From: JBBIRT01 sp037441725
GTDB lineage: Bacteria; Desulfobacterota; BSN033; UBA1163
Direction: 5' to 3'
Length of the DNA: 20,221 nt
Assembly: GCA_037441725.1 (NCBI GenBank)
Contig: JBBIRT010000056.1
Coordinates: 1-20,221 of the forward strand
In this document: positions 14,665-20,221 of the stretch, piece by piece
Layout of the letters: every line of letters begins with the position of its first letter
Numbering within the stretch: the first letter of the stretch is position 1
Made by a program: the position numbers and the translations under genes
The notes under the pieces: generated by a model
What the model was told of the DNA's origin: nothing
Database searches by the model: none
The model's input: only the letters and a program-made list of their open reading frames with translations

Positions 14665-16178
14665 ATTCTCTCCCTAAATGGAATAGTAAGGATGACGCGT
14701 GTTCCATGAGGCTTCCGGAGGGCTACCATGGCTGACCCTCCATGGGCCTCAATGATTTTTTTTACATTTGAGAGACCGAGTCCTGTACCCTTCTTCTTAT
14801 TGCTAAAAAATGGATCGAAAACATAAGGAAGATCCTCTATGTTGATCCCTGGTCCATCGTCATTGATTTCTATTTGAATTGGGCTTCCATCCCCCCTTAA
14901 CCGTTTTATAGCAACCTCGATACATCCCCCTCTTGATAATACCTCGATTGCATTTAGTAAGACATTGAGTAAGGCCTGTTCTATTTTTTCATGATCAAGG
15001 GGGATCTCAGGTAACCCTTTGAAATATTGTTTTTTTATGATTATCCCTTTTTCCTTGATCCTGGCATCCATAATTTCAAGGCAGTTCTCCATCACCTCGC
15101 TGATCAATGCAGATTCTAATTTTAATTTTAATGGCCTTGCAAAATCAAGCATTTCATCGAGAATCCTCTCAAGCCGAGAGATTTCGTGGACAATAATTTC
15201 CATCCGTCTCTTATCATTACCATTAAATTCATTATTTTTCAGGATGATCTGACTATTCATCTTGACTGAGGAGAGGGGATTCCTGATCTCATGGGCCAGA
15301 GAAGTGGTCAGCTTACCAATATGAGCAAGACGCTCAGATTCTCTGATGCGCTTTTCTGTTTCTATCCTCTCCGTGATATCCCTGCAGATCCCCGCTACCG
15401 CATATTCCCCCTGATAAACGATCCGCTTCACCTTATTTTCTGTTGGGAAAATACTCCCGTTCTTATGGCGTCGAAAGTAAATGTAGAGGTCTTTGGTATC
15501 CTCTCCTGCTATTCTCTTCTCATAGAACTTACGAACCTTGGTGAGTGATCGTGGGGCAACAAGATCCTCGTAAGGTTTATTAATCATTTCCTCATAAGAA
15601 TAGCCATGGAGGTCACAATAGGCTTGGTTTGCAAAGACAATACGTCCATTCTGATTAACAAAATAGCCATCATTGATCTCTTCGACGAGAACCCGGTATT
15701 TCGATTCCGATTCAGCAAGTTGCTTGGTTCTCTTCTCCACCTCCCCTTCAAGGTTTTGGGCATAATCCCTTAAATGCTTTTCATGCATCGATTGGAAATA
15801 GTTGCTAAATTTTGTAATCGTATAAAAAAGGGTGTAATTCACCCGTTTTAAAGCCTCCTGGAGCTCTTGATGATCTAACTCCTTTGGAAGAATAGGAAGG
15901 AGCACTGTTCTGTAAAGCTCGTAAGCATTCTGAACTTCTGAAAGAGAAAAACCTCCCTCAAGGCGTAATTGGGTGATCCATTGGATATGATTATTGATCT
16001 TTGAATAATCATTTTGAATTAGGACTGCATAATTGGCCTCATTGGCTTTCGATACAGTCTTGAAGAGTTCATCAATCGGTCGATTGCAGTAGCGTTCACT
16101 TACTTCTGTATGGAGCCGATGGATCCATTCATCCACAATGGATTGATGATATTTTTTCAGGATCTCTAAGAGGTTCAT
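14661..16178 (-). CDS. Soluble PAS-domain sensor histidine kinase
   Basis: Partner kinase of the downstream NtrC-type regulator, 505 residues with no membrane segment or signal peptide, so it senses a cytoplasmic signal. The order is: an N-terminal helical domain (about 1-130) resembling the RsbRD-type N-terminal domain; a short coiled coil (about 135-160, EGEVEKRTKQLAESESKY); a PAS domain (about 158-275, DGYFVNQNGRIVFANQAYCD to GICRDITERIE); the HisKA H-box with phospho-acceptor H296 in SLAHEIRNPLSS; and the ATPase domain with N409 in NVLLNAIEVL, DGPG 441-444 and GTGLGL 464-469. The N-terminal domain assignment is by general look and less certain. The gene starts 16 bases after the DapA-family gene and overlaps the regulator gene by 4 bases. 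Signal unknown. Confidence 0.94.
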   Translation of the reverse strand: MNLLEILKKYHQSIVDEWIHRLHTEVSERYCNRPIDELFKTVSKANEANYAVLIQNDYSKINNHIQWITQLRLEGGFSLSEVQNAYELYRTVLLPILPKELDHQELQEALKRVNYTLFYTITKFSNYFQSMHEKHLRDYAQNLEGEVEKRTKQLAESESKYRVLVEEINDGYFVNQNGRIVFANQAYCDLHGYSYEEMINKPYEDLVAPRSLTKVRKFYEKRIAGEDTKDLYIYFRRHKNGSIFPTENKVKRIVYQGEYAVAGICRDITERIETEKRIRESERLAHIGKLTTSLAHEIRNPLSSVKMNSQIILKNNEFNGNDKRRMEIIVHEISRLERILDEMLDFARPLKLKLESALISEVMENCLEIMDARIKEKGIIIKKQYFKGLPEIPLDHEKIEQALLNVLLNAIEVLSRGGCIEVAIKRLRGDGSPIQIEINDDGPGINIEDLPYVFDPFFSNKKKGTGLGLSNVKKIIEAHGGSAMVALRKPHGTRVILTIPFRERI

Positions 16179-16194
16179 TACAATGAATGCGCAA

Positions 16195-17220
16195 CTACTT
16201 CCAGTAGCGGTCGTTGAAGAGACGTTCCTCTACATTTACTTTATAAAAATCCTGAAGAGGTCTAAAGACCTCTTTATCCTTTCCATAGACCTCTTTTAGG
16301 GCATTTCTTACCACTTCTATTCCCTTTGGAGTCATCTTCCCAAGGGGAGGACGACAAGGTCCTGAGGGAAGGCTAAGACCTCGCATCATCGTCTTGATGG
16401 CTAAAGGATTTCTAAATTTACATGGGACCTCAAATCCTTCATAGGATTCAATCGTATTGACCGTCACCACCTTGAAAAGGGGATCCAAAATCTCTCTTAA
16501 TTGATTGGCCTTCTCCATGTTTCCACTTTGGATTGCTTTGATCATCTCCCGGATAGGCCCAGGAACAATATTCGACATGACTGAAACGACTCCAGAAGCT
16601 CGAATATCATTTCGGGTCATCATATCAAAAGTCTTATCATCATCCCCTGAGAGAATATCAAAATCCTCCCCGCACAAAGTCCTTGTCTTGGCCATCCGCT
16701 CAAGATCTCCTGTAGCTTCTTTAACAGAGCGGACATTCTTAAATTTACGATGAAGAATGGCCAAATCCTCAACTTCTAATTTTGTTCCTGTTCGACCAGG
16801 GATAATATAAGGCACTACAAAGGTCTTTCGGAATGCCTTCGCAATCACCTCATAATATTGTGTTCTTAACTCAAGGGAGGATGGCCCATTATAATAGCAA
16901 TCAACCAATAAAACCCCATCCGCTCCAACTTCAACCGCATGCTTGGTTCCTCGATAAGCTTCTTGAGTAGAATTTGAACCTGTCCCTGCCATCGCAAATA
17001 CCTTGCCTTTTGCCAACTTCACCACTCTGGTGATCACTCGGTCATGCTCTCTCCAGTTCAAGGTGGGTGATTCTCCGGTCGTCCCTGTAGGAACAAGGTT
17101 TGCTCCATTTTCTATCTGGAACTGAATATTTTTCTCTAAACCTTTAAAATCGATCTCCCCTTTTCGATCAAAAGGGGTCACCATCGCTGTCCAGCATCCA
17201 TCAAACCTCTCAAGTCTCAT
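16195..17220 (-). CDS. DapA-family (dihydrodipicolinate synthase/N-acetylneuraminate lyase) aldolase
   Basis: Class I aldolase of the DHDPS/NAL superfamily, which forms a Schiff base between an active-site lysine and pyruvate. From the ATG at 17220 it is 341 residues, about 50 longer than E. coli DapA, mostly as a C-terminal extension. Seen: PTGTTGESPTL (GTTGE 46-50), YYNGPS with Y109-Y110, Y138 in PYIIPGRTG, R143, and the Schiff-base lysine K167 in SVKEATGD. These match authentic DHDPS more than other branches. The tail SGPCRPPLGKMTP recalls hydratase-aldolases of the NahE type. The start at 17220 has a strong AGGAGGGGG and the family-like N-terminus RLERFDGCWTAMVTPF; a frame from 17289 adds 23 unlikely residues. 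It is co-transcribed with the kinase, not with other dap genes, so lysine synthesis and a catabolic aldolase role are both open. Confidence 0.85.
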   Translation of the reverse strand: MRLERFDGCWTAMVTPFDRKGEIDFKGLEKNIQFQIENGANLVPTGTTGESPTLNWREHDRVITRVVKLAKGKVFAMAGTGSNSTQEAYRGTKHAVEVGADGVLLVDCYYNGPSSLELRTQYYEVIAKAFRKTFVVPYIIPGRTGTKLEVEDLAILHRKFKNVRSVKEATGDLERMAKTRTLCGEDFDILSGDDDKTFDMMTRNDIRASGVVSVMSNIVPGPIREMIKAIQSGNMEKANQLREILDPLFKVVTVNTIESYEGFEVPCKFRNPLAIKTMMRGLSLPSGPCRPPLGKMTPKGIEVVRNALKEVYGKDKEVFRPLQDFYKVNVEERLFNDRYWK

Positions 17221-17332
17221 TCTTCCCCCTCCTTTTCCTCTCTCTTTCTTCATTACAAAGCAGATTGACCCTCCTAAGGTAATCTCCATCCATAGAAATT
17301 AGATGGGTTCATTCTCTTTGGCTTTGCCTCCT

Positions 17333-17361
17333 ATATTAGTTTTAAAAAAATAAAATTTCAA
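17333..17361 (-). promoter_or_regulatory. Sigma-70 promoter of the dapA-family/kinase/regulator operon
   Basis: The minus strand has -35 TTGAAA (17361-17356), a 17-base AT-rich spacer and -10 TAATAT (17338-17333), five of six consensus matches at each hexamer with ideal spacing. The start would be near 17326, about 105 bases before the 17220 ATG. No riboswitch fold is evident in that leader. Confidence 0.65.
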
Positions 17362-17403
17362 TAAAATTTCACTCAAGACCGATCCTCCTCCCATAAGACT
17401 TTT

Positions 17404-17931
17404 TTAACATGAAGAATTTCTAAAAGATTGATCTTTGGATTTAAACCAATTCCTGTTCGCTAAGACCACAGAGGTCTCTCTCTGCCGTTTTGGAATATTC
17501 CAATATTTTTGAAGTAGGTCATCCTTTTCGGTCTCACTTAAAAGCTTATATCCATTCTTTTGGTAAAATTTGATGGCCCAGGCTGCATCTGCCCAAGTCC
17601 CAATAAGGATTGGTTTTTTAGCCATTGCTTCCAAATGTCTTAATAAATGAGTTCCTATCCCATGGTTTCGATAAATGGTCTTGATATAAGCATGACGAAT
17701 AAGACAGACCTCTCCTTTATCCTGAATTCCCATCACTCCTATGAGAACCCCTCTCTCTTCGATTCCCCAGAACTGTACTCCGCTCTCAATTTCACACCTT
17801 AGTTGACGATGGGTCATATAAGGCTCATGCCATCGATCAACAGGAATCACCCCTTTATATGCATTGGCAGAATCATTGATAATTTCATAGATGGATTCGA
17901 AGTCCAAATCTGTACATTTACGGATCTTCAT
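17404..17931 (-). CDS. GNAT-family N-acetyltransferase
   Basis: Small cytoplasmic acetyltransferase, 175 residues, a normal length for the fold. The acetyl-CoA pyrophosphate-binding motif A is visible as YRNHGIGTHLL (R88-N-H-G-I-G93), preceded by the beta4 strand EVCLIRHAYIKTIY and followed by the C-terminal motif WAIKFYQKNGYKLL. The N-terminal strand MKIRKCTDLDFESIYEIIND is family-typical. Substrate cannot be deduced: the family covers small molecules, peptides and proteins. The ATG is preceded by AGGAAGAG. It stands alone between the dapA-family operon and the repeat block, with its own exact-consensus promoter carrying a dyad in the spacer. It ends 43 bases before the dapA-family -35 element with no terminator visible. 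Confidence 0.88.
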   Translation of the reverse strand: MKIRKCTDLDFESIYEIINDSANAYKGVIPVDRWHEPYMTHRQLRCEIESGVQFWGIEERGVLIGVMGIQDKGEVCLIRHAYIKTIYRNHGIGTHLLRHLEAMAKKPILIGTWADAAWAIKFYQKNGYKLLSETEKDDLLQKYWNIPKRQRETSVVLANRNWFKSKDQSFRNSSC

Positions 17932-17982
17932 CTCTTCCTAAAGGTTTAAAACAATGAATCGTCTTAATCTTCAATAGTTAGG

Positions 17983-18011
17983 ATTATATGGAGATCCATA
18001 ATGACTGTCAA
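17983..18011 (-). promoter_or_regulatory. Exact-consensus sigma-70 promoter with a dyad in its spacer (GNAT gene)
   Basis: The minus strand reads TTGACA (18011-18006), 17 bases, TATAAT (17988-17983): all twelve consensus positions and ideal spacing. The start would be near 17976, about 45 bases before the GNAT ATG. A perfect interrupted palindrome TATGGA-GA-TCCATA (plus strand, 17987-18000) overlaps the edge of the -10 and occupies most of the spacer. It is a good position for a repressor that blocks polymerase. Confidence 0.75.
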
Positions 18012-18015
18012 GCTT

Positions 18016-18362
18016 TCAAAGAGAGGGCTCTGAAAAACTTCCAAGAATGAATGGAGAGGTGTCATTCCAAAACTTTTGAATGCAGGCGTTCAATTTATGG
18101 GTAACCGTCGCCATTGCTAAAATAGTGTCATTTCATTATGTTTCGAAATTTGTGCTTTAATATTAAAGGTATCTGCTCAAAAGTTTTTCCATCACACCTC
18201 TCCATTCTATATGGCTTAAGATACTTTTTCAGAGATCTCAAAGAGCAAGCCCTAAAAAAGTCATTGAAAGACTGGGGAGGTAGGGTTCCAAATCCTTCGA
18301 ATGCTTTTTCATCTCACCTCCCAGGTTAAGAGGTCTTCTTAACTATTTTTAGAGGTCTTTAA
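18016..18362. repeat. Block of four diverged 65-70 bp repeat units in alternating orientation
   Basis: Unit 1 (plus, 18016-18084) and unit 3 (plus, 18238-18305) both begin TCAAAGAG, then share GC(T/C)CT(G/A)AAAAA, GGAGGT-type core, TTCCAAA and TTNGAATGC. Units 2 (18171-18237) and 4 (18297-18362) are inverted: on the minus strand they share CTCT(G/A)AAAAA, AAG and GAGGTG(T/A)GATG. Units 1 and 2 form a pair with a perfect 10-bp outer repeat (CTCTGAAAAA 18028-18037; TTTTTCAGAG 18225-18234) and a perfect 14-bp inner one (GAATGGAGAGGTGT 18049-18062; ACACCTCTCCATTC 18194-18207), around a non-repeated interior of about 85 bases. Units 3 and 4 abut with no interior. It resembles a small non-coding palindromic or MITE-like family. 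The 500-base gene-free stretch 17932-18430 contains this block plus two promoters and nothing else I can support. Confidence 0.7.
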
Positions 18363-18371
18363 GATGATCAA

Positions 18372-18400
18372 TTGAAGTTTTTTACCATTTGAATTAATAT
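18372..18400 (+). promoter_or_regulatory. Sigma-70 promoter of queF
   Basis: -35 TTGAAG (18372-18377), 17-base spacer, -10 TAATAT (18395-18400), start near 18407, about 24 bases before the queF ATG. AGGAG at about 18419 is the SD. The leader is too short for a preQ1 riboswitch plus an expression platform downstream of this start. Confidence 0.6.
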
Positions 18401-18430
18401 TACAGTATTAGATTTTATAGGAGAGACAGG

Positions 18431-18829
18431 ATGCCTGAATACACAGATCAACATGCTAAAGCTGGAATCCACGCACCCCTCCCAAAGCTTGACTGTTTTA
18501 AGAATCAATTTAAAAGCTATGAGATCACCATTTCTATCCCGGAATATACTTCTATCTGCCCAAGATCAGGGTTACCTGATTTTGGGACCATCACAATCCG
18601 TTATATCCCTAATCAATGGTGTGTAGAATTGAAATCTTTGAAGTTCTACATTCTTGGTTATAGAAACCTCGGGATCTTTTATGAAAATGCAGTGAACCGA
18701 ATTCTCAGGGATTTTGTCAAAGCTACAAAACCCATTCAGGCAACGGTCACAGGAGAGTTTAATGTTCGAGGAGGAATAAAGAGCGTGATTGAAGCCTCCT
18801 ACCCTCCAAAAAAACGAAGAAGGAAGTAG
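18431..18829 (+). CDS. queF: NADPH-dependent preQ0 reductase QueF (short, unimodular type)
   Basis: Reduces the nitrile of 7-cyano-7-deazaguanine (preQ0) to the amine preQ1, a queuosine step, with two molecules of NADPH; cytoplasmic, tunnel-fold multimer. At 132 residues it is the short single-domain type. Catalytic Cys43 in YTSICPRSGLPDFG, Asp50 seven residues later, the family motif ELKSLKFYI at 66-74, and substrate-binding Glu85 in GIFYENAVNRI are all present. Their spacings (C to D 7, C to E 42) equal those of the B. subtilis enzyme. The residue before that Glu is Tyr84 where B. subtilis has His. The tail PPKKRRRK is strongly basic. It begins at an ATG behind a good promoter and is followed 9 bases later by the ArsC-type gene, so the two are probably co-transcribed. 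No other queuosine genes are in the window. Confidence 0.95.
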   Translation: MPEYTDQHAKAGIHAPLPKLDCFKNQFKSYEITISIPEYTSICPRSGLPDFGTITIRYIPNQWCVELKSLKFYILGYRNLGIFYENAVNRILRDFVKATKPIQATVTGEFNVRGGIKSVIEASYPPKKRRRK

Positions 18830-18838
18830 AAGATAAGG

Positions 18839-19291
18839 ATGAATAAAAGGGTTCTTTTCGTTTGTACAGGAAACTCGGTGAGGAGTCAGATGGCTGAGGG
18901 ATTGTTAAGAACCCTTGGATCTGGAAGATGGGATGTCCAGAGCGCAGGAGTAATTCAATCCTTTGTCCATCCGCTGGCCATCCAAGTGATGAGGGAGATT
19001 GGGATTGATATTTCTCAACAGACCTCTAAATCCATAGATCAGTTCCTTAACCAAGAATTTGATTATATCATCACCCTTTGCGATGATGCAGCGAAATCTT
19101 GTCCTATCTTTGGGGGGAAGGGTAAACATCTGCATTGGCCTTTTGAAGACCCTGCTGGGGCAATTGGGACTATTGATAATAGATTAGCTATCTTCCGTAG
19201 GGTCAGGGATGGGATTAAAAAGAAGATTGAAGAATTCTTGAAATCAGAGTCCTCCGAACCGCTGGACCCGATCACCTCGTTTAAATTCTAA
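18839..19291 (+). CDS. arsC: ArsC-type low-molecular-weight phosphatase-fold arsenate reductase
   Basis: Low-molecular-weight protein tyrosine phosphatase fold, 150 residues. The N-terminus has the P-loop VCTGNSVRSQMAEG with nucleophile Cys9 and Arg15, and the DP motif FEDPAG (about 102-107) supplies the general acid. Beyond plain phosphatases it carries Cys81 and Cys88 in TLCDDAAKSCPIF. This is the redox pair at the spacing seen in thioredoxin-coupled ArsC (Cys82/Cys89 in S. aureus), and HWPFEDPA also matches that subfamily. It therefore probably reduces arsenate to arsenite using thioredoxin. The residue after NS is Val14, not the structural Cys of S. aureus ArsC. No ars repressor or efflux gene is adjacent; its partner is queF, 9 bases upstream. 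A plain phosphatase role remains possible. Confidence 0.85.
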   Translation: MNKRVLFVCTGNSVRSQMAEGLLRTLGSGRWDVQSAGVIQSFVHPLAIQVMREIGIDISQQTSKSIDQFLNQEFDYIITLCDDAAKSCPIFGGKGKHLHWPFEDPAGAIGTIDNRLAIFRRVRDGIKKKIEEFLKSESSEPLDPITSFKF

Positions 19292-19366
19292 GCCTTGTTT
19301 CTCTTAAAACCCCGCTTTTCTTTGTTTTTCATTGTTCCCAATATTCTATTTTCATAAAAAATTATC

Positions 19367-20008
19367 TCAGAAGTCGATCTTTGGCTTCTCCTCTCTCAGG
19401 GGCTTGAGATGACAGGTCTCGTTCATCAGGGAGAGGATGTATTTCCCCTCTTGATATTGAATGAGATTGATTGCAGTAGTATCTTGGGCAATCTGCCAAA
19501 AATGGGAATTATCCAAACCAAGGATAGCACAAATCAGAACTTTGCAGATGACCCGATGAGAGACAAGAACGATGGTCTTTCCAGGATTCTCTTGGATGAC
19601 CTCCTCCATTCCTGCCAAAGACCTTTCCCTTACCTCATCCAACGTTTCACCCTCTGGAAGCCTCACCCGGTGGGGTTCTTCTCTCCATTTCCGATAAATT
19701 TCTTTATCATTTTCCTGAATATCTCGATGGGATTTTCCCTCCCACCTTCCAAAATCCATATCGATTATTCCTTGAAGAGCTTGAACGGTTAGACCCTGGA
19801 TCTGCGCAATCTTCTGAGCAGTCTCCCAGGCTCTGGAAAGAGGGCTTGAGTAGATTCTGTGGATCTTCTTATCCCTAAAAAACTCTCCTGTCAACTCAGC
19901 TTGTTTTAGACCTGTCTCATCAAGGGGGATATCGGTTCTTCCTCGAAAGATCTCTTCTTTATTCCACGCCGTTTGACCGTGGCGCACTAAGTAAATATAA
20001 GTTTTCAC
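19367..20008 (-). CDS. Histidine phosphatase family protein (phosphoglycerate mutase/CobC-like)
   Basis: Branch-1 histidine phosphatase of 213 residues. The catalytic RHGQT motif is at 9-13 with phospho-acceptor His10. Arg/Ser residues follow in IYSSPLSRAWETA (about 52-64), an acidic segment in DMDFGRWEG, and the second catalytic His151 in LVSHRVICKVL. Family members include cofactor-dependent phosphoglycerate mutase, alpha-ribazole phosphatase and sugar-phosphate phosphatases. The DFGxWEG form is common in the CobC/phosphatase branch, but no cobalamin genes are nearby, so I leave the substrate open. The only possible start is a GTG at 20008: an in-frame TGA lies six codons upstream. No good SD precedes it. 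The gene converges on arsC with a 75-base gap in which I see no clear terminator. Confidence 0.88.
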   Translation of the reverse strand: MKTYIYLVRHGQTAWNKEEIFRGRTDIPLDETGLKQAELTGEFFRDKKIHRIYSSPLSRAWETAQKIAQIQGLTVQALQGIIDMDFGRWEGKSHRDIQENDKEIYRKWREEPHRVRLPEGETLDEVRERSLAGMEEVIQENPGKTIVLVSHRVICKVLICAILGLDNSHFWQIAQDTTAINLIQYQEGKYILSLMNETCHLKPLREEKPKIDF

Positions 20009-20045
20009 TGTTTTGAAAGAGTATCAAGTTTATTTCAACAAATTT

Positions 20046-20075
20046 TCTATACCATTTTCTAAAGTCAAAAATCAA
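20046..20075 (-). promoter_or_regulatory. Possible sigma-70 promoter of the histidine phosphatase gene
   Basis: The minus strand has TTGATT (20075-20070), an 18-base spacer and TATAGA (20051-20046), each hexamer matching four of six positions; start near 20039, about 31 bases before the GTG. Moderate match only. Confidence 0.4.
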
Positions 20076-20084
20076 TCCCTCTAT

Positions 20085-20103
20085 CATCCCTCCCCGAGGG
20101 ATG
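20085..20103. repeat. Perfect 8-bp hairpin upstream of the histidine phosphatase promoter
   Basis: CATCCCTC and GAGGGATG are perfect complements around a CCC loop. It lies 10 bases upstream of the proposed -35 element. It may be a terminator remnant of a gene further right or a binding site; no T-run adjoins it on either strand. Confidence 0.4.
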
Positions 20104-20165
20104 CTGGAATAGGTTTCTATTGTGAAAATGGCCTAATAAATCTTATCAAGTGAATTTTTTCCTCT

Positions 20166-20220
20166 CCTCCTGTTGGAGGTTTGATGAAATCCATAGATGG
20201 GTGAGGCATTCCGTGCCTTA
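20166..20220. repeat. Two short hairpins at the right edge
   Basis: CCTCC-TGTT-GGAGG at 20166-20179 and TGAGGCA-TTCCG-TGCCTTA at 20202-20220 (7 pairs, one G-T). The second touches the end of the window, so it may be part of a longer repeat. The remainder of 20104-20221 holds no recognisable gene. Confidence 0.35.
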
Positions 20221-20221
20221 A

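Noticed and set aside
17221..17289. Start of the DapA-family gene at 17289
   Set aside because: The extra 23 residues are unlike the family and include the SD-bearing stretch (AGGAGGGGG) that serves the 17220 start.
17221..17326. Lysine riboswitch in the dapA-family leader
   Set aside because: The leader is about 105 bases, shorter than the known lysine riboswitch, and shows no matching stems.
18138..18329. 63-residue plus-strand ORF
   Set aside because: It lies inside the palindromic repeat block, has no SD and no recognisable protein pattern, and is explained by the repeats.
18028..18362. CRISPR array or integron attC array
   Set aside because: Units alternate in orientation, vary in spacing and lack uniform spacers or the conserved integron core site; no cas or integrase gene is present.
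18401..18430. preQ1 riboswitch upstream of queF
   Set aside because: Only about 24 bases lie between the inferred start and the ATG, and no pseudoknot-forming CUGGG-type element or A-rich tail is visible.

Overview
The window looks like a piece of a Gram-negative bacterial chromosome, most likely an anaerobic Desulfobacterota-type lineage (former Deltaproteobacteria). That placement is inference. It rests on the thpR-recA-alaS gene neighbourhood, a PilT-family ATPase, sigma-54 control by an NtrC-type regulator, a LIV-type ABC operon carrying an acyl-CoA ligase, a QueF reductase, and a moderately AT-rich base composition with many GG(A/G)GG ribosome binding sites. The sequence is an assembly scaffold: ten Ns at 6856-6865 interrupt one gene, and the left edge cuts gltX.

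Layout, left to right. (1) 1-6203, minus strand, read right to left: thpR, recA, a PilT/PilU-like ATPase, alaS, gltX (cut by the window edge). A sigma-70 promoter with a perfect dyad at its start site lies upstream of thpR. A terminator-like hairpin sits between alaS and gltX. (2) 6484-13061, minus strand: livK, livH, livM, livG, an AMP-forming acyl-CoA ligase, livF. This is a complete branched-chain-amino-acid-type (HAAT) ABC importer with a CoA ligase between its two ATPase genes. (3) 13062-13290: a regulatory region with a near-consensus sigma-54 promoter and three copies of a short motif spaced exactly 49 bp apart. (4) 13291-17220, minus strand: a DapA-family lyase, a soluble PAS histidine kinase and an NtrC-type sigma-54 activator, tightly packed behind a good sigma-70 promoter. 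(5) 17404-18430: a GNAT acetyltransferase behind an exact-consensus sigma-70 promoter with a dyad in its spacer, then a 350-bp block of diverged palindromic repeats. (6) 18431-19291, plus strand: queF and an ArsC-type low-molecular-weight phosphatase/reductase. (7) 19367-20008, minus strand: a histidine phosphatase. The last 210 bases hold only a possible promoter and small hairpins.

How the genes may work together: the most coherent reading is a regulated module at 6484-17220. The cytoplasmic kinase senses a signal and phosphorylates the sigma-54 activator. The activator switches on the sigma-54 promoter directly downstream of its own gene. The resulting operon imports a compound, probably a carboxylic acid given the ligase, and activates it to a CoA thioester on entry. 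The DapA-family enzyme co-transcribed with the kinase may be lysine biosynthesis or may belong to the same catabolic theme. The ligand is not identifiable from sequence alone. The recA/alaS side is ordinary housekeeping apart from the PilT-like gene sitting between recA and alaS.
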